A stretch of 64,000 nt of DNA, from positions 6,252,501 to 6,316,500 of the forward strand of contig BSBM01000092.1 of assembly GCA_027924585.1 (NCBI GenBank), in the 5' to 3' direction. The stretch comes from Larix kaempferi. Its lineage: Eukaryota > Streptophyta > Pinopsida > Pinales > Pinaceae. Under the pieces are notes generated by a model. That model searched no databases. It was not told where the DNA came from and saw only the letters and a program-made list of their open reading frames with translations. A program made the translations under genes and the position numbers. Below, piece by piece: positions 1-11,205 of this stretch; within the stretch, counting starts at the first letter, position 1, and the number at the start of each line of letters is the position of its first letter.

Positions 1-350
1 ATTCCCCCAAATCTATAGAAATGGTAGTTGGTGAGGGTAAATTTGCCCTTGAGCGATTATGGAAATCGGTTTTTTTTTTGTAAATTCTTCCATAATATAT
101 GGATTGAAATCGATTTTCAATTTTAATTCACCCTAAATCGAGGTTTTTTTGGTAAATTAGTCCAAATATTATGGATTGAAATCAATTTTTTCTTCCTCAA
201 TTTACAAGCTTTAACCAGATTATTCTATGACTCTCATATTTTGCAGGTTTCAATATTGAGGCATAAGTTATACACATTGAATATATTTCTCGACAAAAGG
301 AGTGTTTGGTCTGGTCCCCATTCTGAAAGCCTTAAGACTTGAATTCAGCG
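1..350. other. Non-coding, AT-rich stretch
   Basis: No gene is visible. The phrase ATGGATTGAAATC occurs near 100 and again near 172 in similar T-rich surroundings, so a short degenerate direct repeat is present. A polypyrimidine-like stretch ending TTTTGCAG near 246 could be a relic splice acceptor, but no exon following it is recognisable. Confidence 0.5.
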
Positions 351-432
351 GGGAAGAACAATTTTCTGATGCCGAAAGCCATAGCTAACCGAATCAAAGC
401 GAAGGGGTTACAAAATCCGAAATGGTACTCAG
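351..432 (+). pseudogene. KIN17 gene fragment (first coding exon)
   Basis: The reading frame from 351 encodes GKNNFLMPKAIANRIK and then AKGLQ, which is the highly conserved N-terminus of the KIN17 family (nuclear zinc-finger, DNA/RNA-binding proteins involved in DNA repair and RNA processing). The initiator ATG expected directly before GGG AAG is GCG here, so the start is lost. The family's C2H2 zinc finger, which should follow the WYC motif, is missing: the frame reads WYS and then meets a good splice-donor sequence (CAG|GTAAGAT) at 433. No further KIN17 exon is seen before the copia element at 751. The family call is from memory of the conserved N-terminus. I infer a pseudogene or captured exon; retention of the donor argues for a genomic copy rather than a retrocopy. 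Confidence 0.75.
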
Positions 433-750
433 GTAAGATGCATATGCATATAAAATATTACATTACTAAAGTCCGTTCTTTAAAATTAATGGGATTTTGT
501 CTCTGCAGGATTGTTTCCACAAGCACACAGCTTCAAAGAAAAATGCACAATGATGATATTGAAGAGAATGATGCACCAATAAACAGTATTAACCCCAATC
601 GATAATTCACAGTTCTTCAAGATGATGTTCACAATGAAAAAATCTTCATATTCAAGGAGTCTCCACGTAGGAAGCAATAATAATGTACACCTAAACGTAA
701 AAGAAGAGAAAGCATGTAATGCACAACTCATGCACACTAGTGCATGCAAC
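433..750. other. Intron-like and unassigned sequence
   Basis: It begins with the splice donor of the KIN17-like exon and contains a polypyrimidine/acceptor-like TTTGTCTCTGCAG ending near 509. The sequence after it is open for about 30 codons but is not recognisable as KIN17. The last five bases (746-750, GCAAC) are the left target-site copy of the copia element. Confidence 0.45.
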
Positions 751-1433
751 TGTTAGGATATCTCATCATTCAGTTTTGTACTTTGCATGCACCCGCATGC
801 TGCCCAGTCATCAGTATGATGCCTCTAACACCTAGTCCCTAGTCTCCCAGCACTCGGGAGCTACTTTCCACTCAGATATAGCCCTCCTAGACAGTCATGT
901 GCCCACTTCTCACCTTCCACTGCATAAGGGTGCCTTTCTCACCTACCAGTCCAGTTTACTTCAGTTAGCCACCAATCTTTCCTTGATTTGAGGCTAGACT
1001 GACTCCTCACTGCTGTTATCACTCCGATTGACCTCTGATGAGACATGACTACCTATTTTGAGTGCATTTAACTCCTCATGTGCCCTCCACTGAGCCTCCA
1101 TCCCTAGATTAGTGCCACTTACCATCAATTACACTTATTACACTCAGTTAGACTCAGTTTGACACTTGTCTGACAGTTGCTTGTGTATTGATGACCAACA
1201 CTGATTGATGATGAGGAATCCTAGTTGGAGCCAAGCTACACCATGTAGATATTCGAATGACCTCCTTGGTTAATTCGAATTGCTCACTCATTGTGACAAC
1301 ATTGTATTGTAATTCTACCATTCTGGATTATAGAGCACTGATGCATCTCTCTTGCACAGTTTTTACTCCAAATTGTTTTACATCTTTGTGATTGATATTC
1401 TTGTTCAATAGATCTGTTGTGACTAATTTTACA
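751..1433 (+). repeat. Copia 5' LTR
   Basis: Direct repeat of 21287-21979, with TG at the start and CA at the end. The 3' boundary is fixed by the adjoining primer-binding site at 1434. The left edge is fixed by the matching GCAAC duplication. Confidence 0.95.
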
Positions 1434-1445
1434 TGGTATCAGAGA
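1434..1445 (+). other. Copia primer-binding site (tRNA-iMet type)
   Basis: TGGTATCAGAGA begins directly after the LTR. It matches the usual plant copia site TGGTATCAGAGC, complementary to the 3' end of initiator methionine tRNA, except at the last base. Confidence 0.9.
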
Positions 1446-1814
1446 CATTGCAGGGACAAGATCTCTCACCTACAAGTGTTCTACATGAAGAACTGAGTGA
1501 ATTTGCTCAAAATTACTGAAGTTTTGGCATGCAAGATCCCATGTGCATTCGCTCATGTGCATGCAAAGTGGAAAATACTTCCAATCCACTCCAGAAGCTT
1601 GTGTTTTCCACATATTTCCTGGATTTGATACATTGGAACCATTCAAGCTTACTTGATCTCCAATCCTGGGTGTGATGCAACTCTAAAAGGGTGGATTGTT
1701 TGACCTTACTGTTCTTGTTTTGATTGTGATTTGTAGGATAATCTTCTCCATCAAGTGCATTCACTACCTTGTGATTTGCAGGTTCTCCTTCATCAATTGC
1801 ACTCGTTTTCAGTG

Positions 1815-2768
1815 ATGGATTCCACTTCTTCAAAGCCTATGCTAACTCCTTTCAATTATTTTGATTGGAAAGATGACATGGAGATAATATTGCACTCAAA
1901 AGGGTTCTTTAGAGTCACCATCGGCCTCGAATTGGAGCCAAACACTCTCATTGAAAAATCAAAATACTTCAATAAGCTTGATGAAGCTTATGGTCTTCTT
2001 TGCCTCTCCATCTCCAAGGATCTTCACTTCCATCTCAGCGGATTGAAGTCTCCAAAAGCAATATGGGAGCAACTTGACAAACTTTTTGGCAAGCAGGACA
2101 AGCTTAGAGCTTTTCAATTGGAAAATGAATTGATTGTTCTTAGTCCTGAGAATTTCGAAACCATCAATGATTTTTTCACAAGATTCAAGCACTTGTCATT
2201 GCAGTTGAAGAACAGTGGTGTTGTGAAAGAGGATAAGCAATTGATCCTCTCCATTCTTACAAATCTTGGGAAAGATTACTTGGTATTTGTCTCTACTTTC
2301 AATTCCGGTCAGCTAACTACCCCTAATTGGAAGATGCCTACCTTGAATGCCTTCATTGAATCCGTTACCAAAGAGCATGACAAGTTGATTCAAATGGGGT
2401 CCATAAGCTCCAAATATTTAGCCCTATTTGTTCAAGGATCCAAGAATTAGAATGGAAAACGGAAGTAAAAGAAAGAGAAGCCCAAATTCGAACCAAACAA
2501 GCAAAGGGAGAAAGGCAAGCAATCGTATGCACCATCTGGTTCAAGGAACAAGCAAAAGGGTAAAGAGGGTAAAGAAAAATCTAAGTGTTCATATTGCAAT
2601 CGTGGCTTTCATCCTGAAAGTTCATGCATGAACAAAACTATAGATCAAATGGCCCTCCTTTTGGAAAAGAACAACATATGTCTTCGCAACGGTGCACGGA
2701 AGAAGGATAGAAATGATGATCATGAAAGAGGTCAAGCACTCATGGCAACTATTTCGAAACCCACCACT
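1815..2768 (+). pseudogene. Copia gag (nucleocapsid) pseudogene
   Basis: Gag coats the retrotransposon RNA in virus-like particles. The probable start is the ATG at 1815 (MDSTSSKP). The first ~210 residues carry the copia gag core, with a WxxL-like segment, AIWEQLDKLFG around residues 95-105 and a long helical region. The frame meets a stop at 2448-2450 and another soon after, but continues in the same frame through a Lys-rich stretch to the zinc knuckle CSYCNRGFHPESSC (2586-2627), a perfect CX2CX4HX4C. It ends at a TAG near 2774, where the reading must shift to the protease frame. Length and layout are normal for the family; the stops make it non-functional. Confidence 0.9.
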
Positions 2769-4003
2769 CTACTATAGATTCTGGTGCCTCGAATCATATG
2801 GATGAAAATATTGACTCCTTCTCTTCATTCGATCCAAACAGGTCCATCCCCATCCATTTGGGAGATGACTCAAAAATGTCTTCAAAGGGTAAAGGTACCA
2901 TCCATTTAGAGCATGGAAGTTTTCAGAATGTTCTCTATGTGCCTTCCTTGGCTTCAAATCTACTTTTTGTGTTTTAAATGACACACACCGGTGAACCGAA
3001 GCAAGTGACACTCAACCCAAACAAAGTTGAAATTTCTGATATTGAAAGTGGAAGACTTATTATAGTCGGAAAGGCAAATCATGCTGCAAAATACTATGAG
3101 TTTTCACACTTTGTGCCGCTCGAAAAGCCCACTTCTCTCCTCACTCATGGCAATGAAGTTAGTAATATTTGGAATAAAAGGTTTGGACACCTTAATTATA
3201 AGTATTTGCTTCTATTACAACATAAATCCATGGTTGATGGCCTTCCGCAACTTCGTTCCTCGAAGGAAATTTGCCCCGGTTGCATTGTTGGGAAGCACCC
3301 TGAGCACAAGTTTGACCACGAAAAAGCTAGCAGAACTTATACTATTTTGGGCCTCATACATTTTGATATCAGTGGTATTCTACCAAATATGTCCATGAAT
3401 TATTCAAGGAATTTTTTGACATTCATCGATGACTTCTTCCGCGTTACTTGGGTATTTTTTCTCAAAAACAAGTCAGAAGTGCTTGAAAAATTCAAGGATT
3501 TTAAGGCTTCTGTTGAGACCTCCATTGAGAGAAAGATCAAAGATCTTAGATCTGATAATGGCGGAGAATATATCAAGACTGAGTTGCTGCAACTTTATGC
3601 CGAAAGCAGAATTCAGGTCCAACATACAGTTCCCTACACACCCCAGCAGAACGGTGTAGCGGAGAGGAAGAATCGGTCACTAAAAGAGATGGCTACCTGC
3701 ATGCTTGAGTCAAAAGGTTTGGATGCAAATAGTTGGGATGAAGCCATTAATGTTGCTGCATATATTCAGAACCGAATTCCACATTCATCCGTGAAAGGTA
3801 AAACTCCTTTCAAAGCATTCTTTGGTCGCAAACCGGATGTGTCCAATTTGAGGGTTTTTGGTTCTACTGCATGGGATATAATTCCTTCTGATAAGAGAAA
3901 GGATTTGGATCCACAAAGTATTGATTGTATCCTGATAGGATACGGGGAAGAATCAAAAGCATATAAACTCATGAACATCAGATCCAAAAATATATTCATA
4001 TAG
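2769..4003 (+). pseudogene. Copia protease and integrase pseudogene
   Basis: The aspartic protease is marked by DSGASNHM (Asp codon at 2777-2779), the copia variant of D-S/T-G. A stop at 2975-2977 breaks the frame between protease and integrase. Next come the GAG-pre-integrase segment (IWNKRFGHLNYKYLLLL, then CPGCIVGK, the HHCC-type zinc-binding end) and the integrase core with the expected acidic residues: Asp in LIHFDISG, Asp in LRSDNGGEY and Glu in NGVAERKNRS. The usual H-T-D at the first Asp reads H-F-D. The segment IPHSSVKGKTPFKAFFGRKP is the conserved post-core region. A TAG ends the frame at 4003, with in-frame continuation beyond it. Integrase would insert the cDNA into the genome; this copy cannot be made intact. 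Confidence 0.92.
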
Positions 4004-5866
4004 CGAAGTGCGAAGTTTGAAGAACTGCTGCCAGATCTGAAACTAGTCGAGGAAAACATTGCCGATCCGCATCCTGCACAAGATGAAGATTCCAGAGAAT
4101 ATGAAGAAATAATTGGATCTGATATCTATGATATTTTATCAGACTTTGATGGCCATGACACATCAATTTTGGAATCAGACCATAATAATCCTCCTCAGTT
4201 ACCAAAGTGGGCCCAAAACACTCTACATTCTGCTACTCCAAACATTGGAAATCTTGCTGATCCAAGGAGAACAAGAGTAGACTATCAAAGAGTAGGTATG
4301 GATCTTTATTTTTCTAATCCATTATTATCTGAGAAATTTTATTTAATGATTGGTTCAGATCCCAAATCATACTATCATGCCCATCGATATCCATGATGGC
4401 AAACTGCCATGGATGAAGAGTACAGTTCTCTTCAAAAGAACAATACATGGGAGCTAGTTTCTCTTCCACCTGGGAGAAAATTAGTTCAATGCAAGTGGAT
4501 CTACCACTCAAAAGTTGATGCTGATGGATCTATCAGAAAATAAAAAGCTAGGTTGGTGGAAAAAGGTTTCTCCCAAGTCCAAGGTGTGGACTACACTGAG
4601 ACCTTTGCACCAGTTGCAAAGATGGATTCCATCCACCTAGTTTTGTCCATTTCCGCATCCAAGCACCTGGAAGTGCACCATATGGATGTGAAGAGTTTTT
4701 TTTACATGGTGAACTTGATGAAGAAGTATATATGAATCAACCAAAAGGATACATATCAGATCCATCATTAGTTTACAGGTTGAAGAAATCTTTGTATGGA
4801 TTGAAATAGGCCCCAAGAGCTTGGTACGCAAAGATGGACTCCTTCCTTCTTTCTAATAATTTCAAAAGATGAAAATCTGATCAAAATGTGCACCTACAAC
4901 AAGTTAAAGGTAATTTTTTGATTGTTGTTTTATATGTTGATGACATTCTCATTACTGGTAGCACTCTCCTTACAATTAACAAGCTGAAAACCGCTTTAAA
5001 TCTAGCTTTTGATATGAGCGATTTGGGCTTGCTTAAGCAATTTTTAGGCTTGGAGATAACTCAAAAATTTGATGGGATCACATTATCTCAACAAAATTAT
5101 GCTAAAGAACTACTATTAAAGTTTAATATGGTAGAATGTAAGGCTGCTCTGTTTCCATTCCTCTCAGGAATCAGTCTTGAAGAGGGAAATTCCACACCCC
5201 TTGCATATTGCACTATGTATCGACAATTGATTGGTTCACTACTCTACTTGAAACACTTAAGGCATGATATATCTTATGCCATGAGTGCTGTATCAAGGTA
5301 TATGTAGCATCCCCATGAGCTTCATTGGTGGGAAGCCGAGCGGATCTTGTAGTATGTGCAAGGTGCGAAACATTTTGGCATACATTATGCTGCAGATTCT
5401 GAGCTAGATTTCATTAGTTTTACTGATTCAGATTGGGAAGGTGATAGCATAGATCATAAGTCCACTCTTTGATATGATTTCATGATTGGCCATGGCCCTA
5501 TTTGCTGGTCAAGCAAAAATCAAGAAGCCATTGCACGTTCTTCAGCAGAGGCAGAGTATCAAGGGGAAGTCAATGCCTGCATTCAGGCAGTTTGGTTGCA
5601 GGGTATTCTTTCTGAGTTTGATTTTGGTAGCACTACTTCGACTATCCTATTTTGTGACAATCAAAGTTCTATTAAGATCTCCACAGATCCAGTTCAGCTG
5701 CAGAGGACCAAGCACATTGAGATTCATATGCACTACATCCAAGAGTTGGTGCATGATCGCACCATCGTTCTGCAATATTGCCCTACTGATGAGCAAATTG
5801 TAGACATCTTCACCAAGAGCTTCATTGAGAAGAAGTTCTCTTACCTCCGTTCATTGTTGGGGGTGC
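4004..5866 (+). pseudogene. Copia reverse transcriptase and RNase H pseudogene
   Basis: The frame continues after the stop at 4003. The RT domain opens near 4395 (WQTAMDEEYSSLQKNNTWEL, with a stop just before it), passes [17 protein letters not shown] and reaches a T-run near 4695 where a frameshift moves the reading to another frame. The catalytic YVDD is intact at 4933-4944. The typical LGLEI and QLIGSLLYL segments follow. Stops lie near 4807, 4870, 5305, 5350 and 5470. RNase H follows, with TDSDWEGD, SSAEAEYQ, CDNQSSIKI, RTKHIEI and the end FTKSFIEKKFSYLRSLLGV. The sequence is cut at 5867-5871 by the gypsy element; its last codons and 3' untranslated part resume at 21093. Confidence 0.93.
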
Positions 5867-5871
5867 GTTCC
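5867..5871 (+). repeat. Left GTTCC target-site copy of the gypsy element
   Basis: GTTCC here matches GTTCC at 21088-21092 on the other side of the gypsy element. Removing the insert plus one copy rejoins the copia 3' end. Confidence 0.92.
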
Positions 5872-7169
5872 TATTGGGCACCATTTTTCACCTATTTTTC
5901 CATCCAAATACCTTCCAGTTTCCTCCATGAACCTTCATACTCGAACCATAAAACCTTAATTTTATCCACAAAACCTTGGTCAAAGGTATAAATGTCGTTG
6001 CTTCTTAATAAGTGAATTATGAGATTTTTAAGGCATTTAAATTAAGATTTTTCAAAATTACAGAATGTGCTAACTTCCCATAATTTCTCCCAGGTTGGAT
6101 ACTTGCAGGCTGGCTGGGCAAAAACTGAAGAGTGAAGGAAGACCCTCGATGTCCAAGGATGTTAAACTTCTAACAAACTTGTGGCATGTTTCTCACAGGT
6201 GGCGAGTCAATGCTAGTCAACGATGACCACCCGTGCAGTCATCTAGCATAAAAACAGGGCAGTTCGATTTTCTAGCGATCTAGCCTATTTTCTTGGAGAT
6301 GATGGGCAATTTCGAATTTAGGGAGATTGTTATTGCCAATGTCATTATTAATTTTCCATAGATATAGCGTTTCAGTTCAGGAACGAGGGATATATAACTA
6401 TTTGTTTTGTAAAAGAAAAACTTCTTGGATAATCTACGCATGATTTTGAAATAAAGACTGGAGTATTTGATAAATTGCTGTGTATGTCTATTTCCATATG
6501 GTGAATGCGATTGAGCTTTAGAGTTCTGTGATTTTCTTTATGTGTGTAAGCAAAGCATTGGAGGGCCCCCTTTTCCAAGCCCGCACACCTATCTCTGCGT
6601 CATTGCGTGTGGTATGTTTTAAGTTGAAACTTGTAGATTTGATTTATTTTAATTGATTTTTCATACATTGCAGAACGAGTAGATCATATATTGCAGAACG
6701 TGTTAGATTATAGGAATAGGATTATGAGTTCTTTCATTTGAATGATTAAACGTTGTAGAAATCATATCAATTGCATTACTTATTTGATGTTGCACTGCTA
6801 AACATAGTTACACATTGCGAATTGTCTTCTTGTAAAGGAAATCAATGGTATTCTGTTTTCAACAGTGAGATATTAGGCATTGTATTGTGATTCATTTTTA
6901 AGATTTAGGTTCAACATTTTAATCTCAGAATATTTCATGTATGAATTGCTGGTTAAACTAAGAGATCGAATGAAGTTGATTCTGTAAGGGAGGTTTTGCA
7001 TTTCAAAGTTACAACATTCTAGCATTCAATAGATTTATTTTACAAGCAAACTGAATTTCCAGTTAAGTCCAGCTCTAAGTCTATATTTGGGATATGCCTC
7101 TAAGTCTTACAAACTCCGGATTGACATAAACTTAAGGTCTAATTTACACCAGTGAATTGGATACCAACA
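5872..7169 (+). repeat. Gypsy 5' LTR
   Basis: Direct repeat of 19787-21087. The first dinucleotide is TA here and TG in the 3' copy, a likely G-to-A change after insertion. It ends ACCAACA just before the primer site. Confidence 0.94.
6391..6397 (+). promoter_or_regulatory. TATA-like box in gypsy 5' LTR
   Basis: TATATAA at this position lies inside the LTR, about 520 bp from its start, and is conserved in the 3' LTR (near 20307). It is the most plausible U3 core promoter; the transcription start is not visible from sequence. Confidence 0.45.
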
Positions 7170-7172
7170 TTT

Positions 7173-7187
7173 TGGCGCCGTTGTCGG
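7173..7187 (+). other. Gypsy primer-binding site (tRNA-Asp type)
   Basis: TGGCGCCGTTGTCGG lies 3 bp after the LTR. It resembles the tRNA-Asp-complementary site TGGCGCCGTTGCCGG typical of Athila-like elements, with one difference. Confidence 0.85.
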
Positions 7188-7279
7188 AGCGGCATTTTAG
7201 AAGTAGACTTAAGAAACTTAGTTCTCTTATTCAAAAGAAAAAGAAAAAAATTCAAAAACATAGATTAGGTTTTAGTTTT

Positions 7280-9173
7280 ATGTCAAGACAACGAGATGAA
7301 AAAGGAAGAAAAAACCCCCCAAAACTAGAAGTAATAGGAACTTCTTTAACTGATCACAAAGGATTCATTACAACTGCTGATACTTTTGAAATGATTGAAG
7401 AGGAAACATCTAAGAATGGAGGACTCACCTTCGAGAAACGTAGGGAATACGAACGTAGGATGGAGATTGAAAATAAACGAAGAGAAATGGCTGAAGGAGA
7501 AACATTAAAAGGGCCAAATGCAGAACAACGAAGAGAGTATGAGAGAAGGTTAGAAATTGAAAATAAACAAAGACAAGAGAGAAGGGAAGAAGAGAGAAGG
7601 TATGAAATGGATGAAAGAGCAGAAGAAGATCAAGAAGCCACTTTTGAATTTCCCATCCTGCACGCTAGCATCATCCTAGGAGAAGAAGTAAGGATGAAAA
7701 AAATTCCACCATCTTTTCTACCAAATTTCTATGGCATGACTTCTGAAGACCCAGACTCTTTCTTATTTGAATTTGATATCTTGTGTTGTACTTATGGGTA
7801 TACTGATGACACCCACAAACTTCGTCTCTTCCCTACTACTCTTAAGGCAGCTGCATTGAAATGGTTCATGAGGCTAGGAGAGCATTCAATAACCAGTTGG
7901 GATGATATGAGAAAAAAATTTCTTAGGAAATACCAAGCTTATTGTAGATCAAAAGATTCAAAAGATGATATTTTTAGAATGTTTCAACATGAAGATGAAA
8001 GCTTGGAAGAGTATCTTGAAAGATTCTCATATAACTTGCAAAAATCTAAATACAATTCTTTGAACTCTGAGATCACTCGTACAATCTTTTTGAAAGGAAT
8101 AAAAGAAGAATATCTGGATATTTTGAATGTTATGGGCAAAGGTGACATCTCCTATCTACCATTCGAAGAGATTACAGACTTATGTCAAAAGTATTCTAGA
8201 GGAAAAGCCAGAAATGGAAAGAGAGATGCAACTTCCAAAGTAACAAAATATGCAACTAGTGGCATATCTAGAGCTGAACTTGGGAACTTGTTAAAAGATT
8301 TTAAGACTGATTTATTGAGTACCTTGGGAGAACAGGTTGAAACATAAAAAACCAAGAAGAGACAAGAACAACAAAACCAGCAAGATCAAGCACTATCTAT
8401 TTTCTACCCTAAATGTAGAAAGAAACATCCATTAAGAGAATGCCCTCTAAATACTGTTCAAATTTGTGGTTTATGTACTGAAAATCATAAAACTGATGAT
8501 TGCCCTAGATTGAAAGAATTGCAGGCAGCTCGAATGGAGGAGAATCAAAGCATGTAGCCTCTCTATTTTATGGGACAACGAAGACCTTGGCAGCCACAAT
8601 TTTTAGGTATGTCTCAAGATCCTATGCAGCAGTTTCATTCAACTTATCAAACTCTTGTTCAAAATTCATGGAGTGTACCCATGCACTGGAAAACTTGGTA
8701 TCCTCAACAACAACCACAATCCCAGCCTGTTTCAAACTGGCGAGGGTATACTCATGGTAATCAGACATACCGACAGGCCTACCCACAGCCTTATCAACAA
8801 CCTTTTGCATACCCCCAATACCAGCAGAATCAAACCCCATTTTTCCAGCAATCCAACTTTGCTCCTCAACTAGGCCAACAACCTCAAAAACTTCAATTGC
8901 CATCCAACCAGCCTCCACCTCAACCAACACAATTGCCAGCCCAACCAATATCAAATCCAAATAATAAAATGGATAAACCCATGTACAACGTTGATGAAGG
9001 AACGACACTTCCCTACTCAATCCTCCCACTTCAAAATATCAATTTAAGATCTTGGAAAACTTTACAAAAAGAATCTCCTGTTATCTTAGAAGACCAAATA
9101 GAAAATGAGAAAACTTCAAAAAAATCAAATATGGAAACACCACAGTCAGAAAAACACAATAAAAAAGGGAAGA
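7280..9173 (+). pseudogene. Gypsy gag pseudogene (split from its 3' part by a solo LTR)
   Basis: The likely start is the ATG at 7280 (MSRQRDEKGRKN). A charged, Glu/Arg-rich stretch with internal duplication (KRREYERRMEIENKRRE and QRREYERRLEIENKQRQE, residues ~55-115) looks like a coiled coil. The retrotransposon gag domain follows (FYGMTSEDPDSFLFEFD, LKAAALKWFMRL, WDDMRKKFLRKY). The frame is stopped at 8345-8347 and 8555-8557. Between these stops it encodes two Cys/His clusters (CRKKHPLREC and CGLCTENHKTDDC), the nucleocapsid zinc region, and then a Gln/Pro-rich tail. The coding sequence runs straight into the solo LTR at 9174. Joining 9173 to 12668 keeps the frame, so gag and protease were one ORF. 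Confidence 0.9.
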
Positions 9174-10267
9174 TGTAACACCCCGTTTTGACATTACTAC
9201 CTGAACTACTATTATATGTTGTATTTGTTTGATTGTGAGACCTCGTTGGGTTGACGACACTATGGACATATGGTTCTATTATTTTGCCGATATATATATG
9301 TGTGTGTATGATGATAGTATTATGATCGGTAGTCATGTTTAGATATGTATCATGTGTTAATTATGTCAAATATATGGAATTTACTAAATGATGGGTACGT
9401 GGATACCGTTACAGTTATATGTTGAAATAATGAATGTTATGCCAGGTGCATGGCGAATGAATGAGTTTATTGTTGTTATGTTATGATGAAATATATGTGT
9501 GTATATATCGAGGATTTATGCACGATATTCTATATTGTATGTCGAGGACTGACTTACAGGTTGAAACGGCTAAGTGATAGCTGGACCCTACGAGGTGGGA
9601 GGGCCTCGGGGACACGAACTTCGAAAGATAAAATGGTATGTGAGTGATGCATTATTTAATTTTGTATGGTTATTATGCTGTTTATTATGATGTATGTTAT
9701 GACATGGGTGGGGTAGGGTTTCAGGAAACTCAACTGCCCAGATTGGTTATACGATGACAAACCAAGTACAAGTGCAATGCTATTGTTATGTTAGGTGGAC
9801 ATAGTCCCTTGTTCCATTAGGGGGGTGGAGGCTTTACCCACTGTTTATCCCCAAAACCCAGAGTCATGGGAGGGCTGTGCTATGGTGCGCTCCCCAAGGT
9901 GTGTGATGATGACTGGTGGTTTCCTGCTGGGGAATCTTGGTCGTTGTAGTCGACACTTCCGCTTACAGGTTCTAGCTGGAACCGGTCATGACTTGACATT
10001 CCAGGGTAGTCCAACAGAGGACAGGATAGGATGTGGAAGTTAGTAATGATGTAGGTAGATAGGTGTAGCGTGAAGTAGGGGTGAATACAAGATCTAACTA
10101 TAGGTGTGTAAAACCCTTGGTTAGTAGGTGTCGTAAATCAGTAATGTATGAATTGTCGTAATTTGGATTTTGGTTAATGGATTTGTACCTTGCAAACTAT
10201 GTTAAAACATGTATCGGTAAAAGATAAGTTCCTTGATTATGATTGATGTATGTGAATTATTACTTTT

Positions 10268-10873
10268 TGTTAAATTTTCAGAATTTACTTCAATCTGATC
10301 TAGGATCTTAACTGAGAGAACAACATGTACAACATATCTACAGCATATCAATCATGGAGACAATAATGCAAGCACACAAGAGACACAAAGATTTACTTGG
10401 GGAAAACCATAAAGGTGAAAAACCCCAATAACTTCCTCAGAGATAGATAGAGCAATGATACAACCAACCATGAGAGATAGACATAACCTAGCAGCAGATC
10501 CTCCTCCTCCATAAGTGCGCCACTCCTCCTTGAGTGCATGAGTGAGAAGTGAGTGAGTAAATAGAGTGCCTCCCGCACTCTATTTATACTTGACTTGACT
10601 TGCCTTTTTACCTAACTCATGTAGGCTCGAACTTAACTACATAACATAATGCTGACTGGGCCGACCCCCAATAGGGTGGTCTAATAACCCTTTGACCCAC
10701 ATGACTTATACAGGGCCGACCCCAAACAAGGTGGTCTAATAACCCATCAAGTATAAGTTACGACACTTACAATATAAATGATGACACTTCCGTATAGAGG
10801 AATAATAACATCTCTATAGGAATACAATATACATATATTTGAAATACATTCCAAAGTTACATATACATCAACA
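10268..10873 (-). mobile_element. Copia-type solo LTR, minus orientation, nested in the larger solo LTR
   Basis: Begins TGTTAAATTTTC and ends ATATACATCAACA on the plus strand, with a perfect duplication CTTTT at 10263-10267 and 10874-10878. Read on the minus strand it starts TGTTGATGTATATG, has a TATA box (AGTATAAATAGAG, near 10580-10589) and then a GGTTTTCCCC-containing leader typical of copia LTRs. This is the fourth level of nesting. A related LTR with the same end style lies at 61150-62242. Confidence 0.88.
10580..10589 (-). promoter_or_regulatory. TATA box of the nested solo LTR
   Basis: On the minus strand the sequence AGTATAAATAGAG lies about 285 bp inside the LTR from its TGTT start, a normal place for the U3 promoter. 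Confidence 0.5.
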
Positions 10874-10949
10874 CTTTTAGTGTACTTATGTGAGGAATGT
10901 AAGCAATAGCTACGCTTACGTAACTCGCCTACATAGTATAAATTACATG

Positions 10950-11205
10950 AAATATTGTTGAGTAATAATGTTAATTAGTGTCGCTTAATGATTAATTACC
11001 GTCGTTTAGTAATTAACTATTGTTGATTAATGTTAACAGAGTCGATTAAAGTTAATAATGATGATTAATGTTAATAATGTAGATTAACGATTAAATTTTG
11101 TGGATTAAGATTAATAAAGTCGATTAGAGTTAATAATGTTGATTTATGATTAACTATTGTCCATTAATAATTAATTGTTGTTGATTAATAAGCAAAGCTA
11201 AGATT
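10950..11205. repeat. Degenerate AT-rich tandem motif inside the solo LTR
   Basis: Variants of GATTAA plus GTTAATAATG recur roughly every 20-30 bp (for example GTCGATTAAAGTTAATAATG near 11041). Copies are too diverged for an exact period by eye. Confidence 0.6.

Noticed and set aside
486-749. Minus-strand 87-codon open frame beside the copia element
   Set aside because: Cys- and Leu-rich text with no recognisable motif; it overlaps the KIN17 intron region and would be cut by the TSD. Most likely chance.
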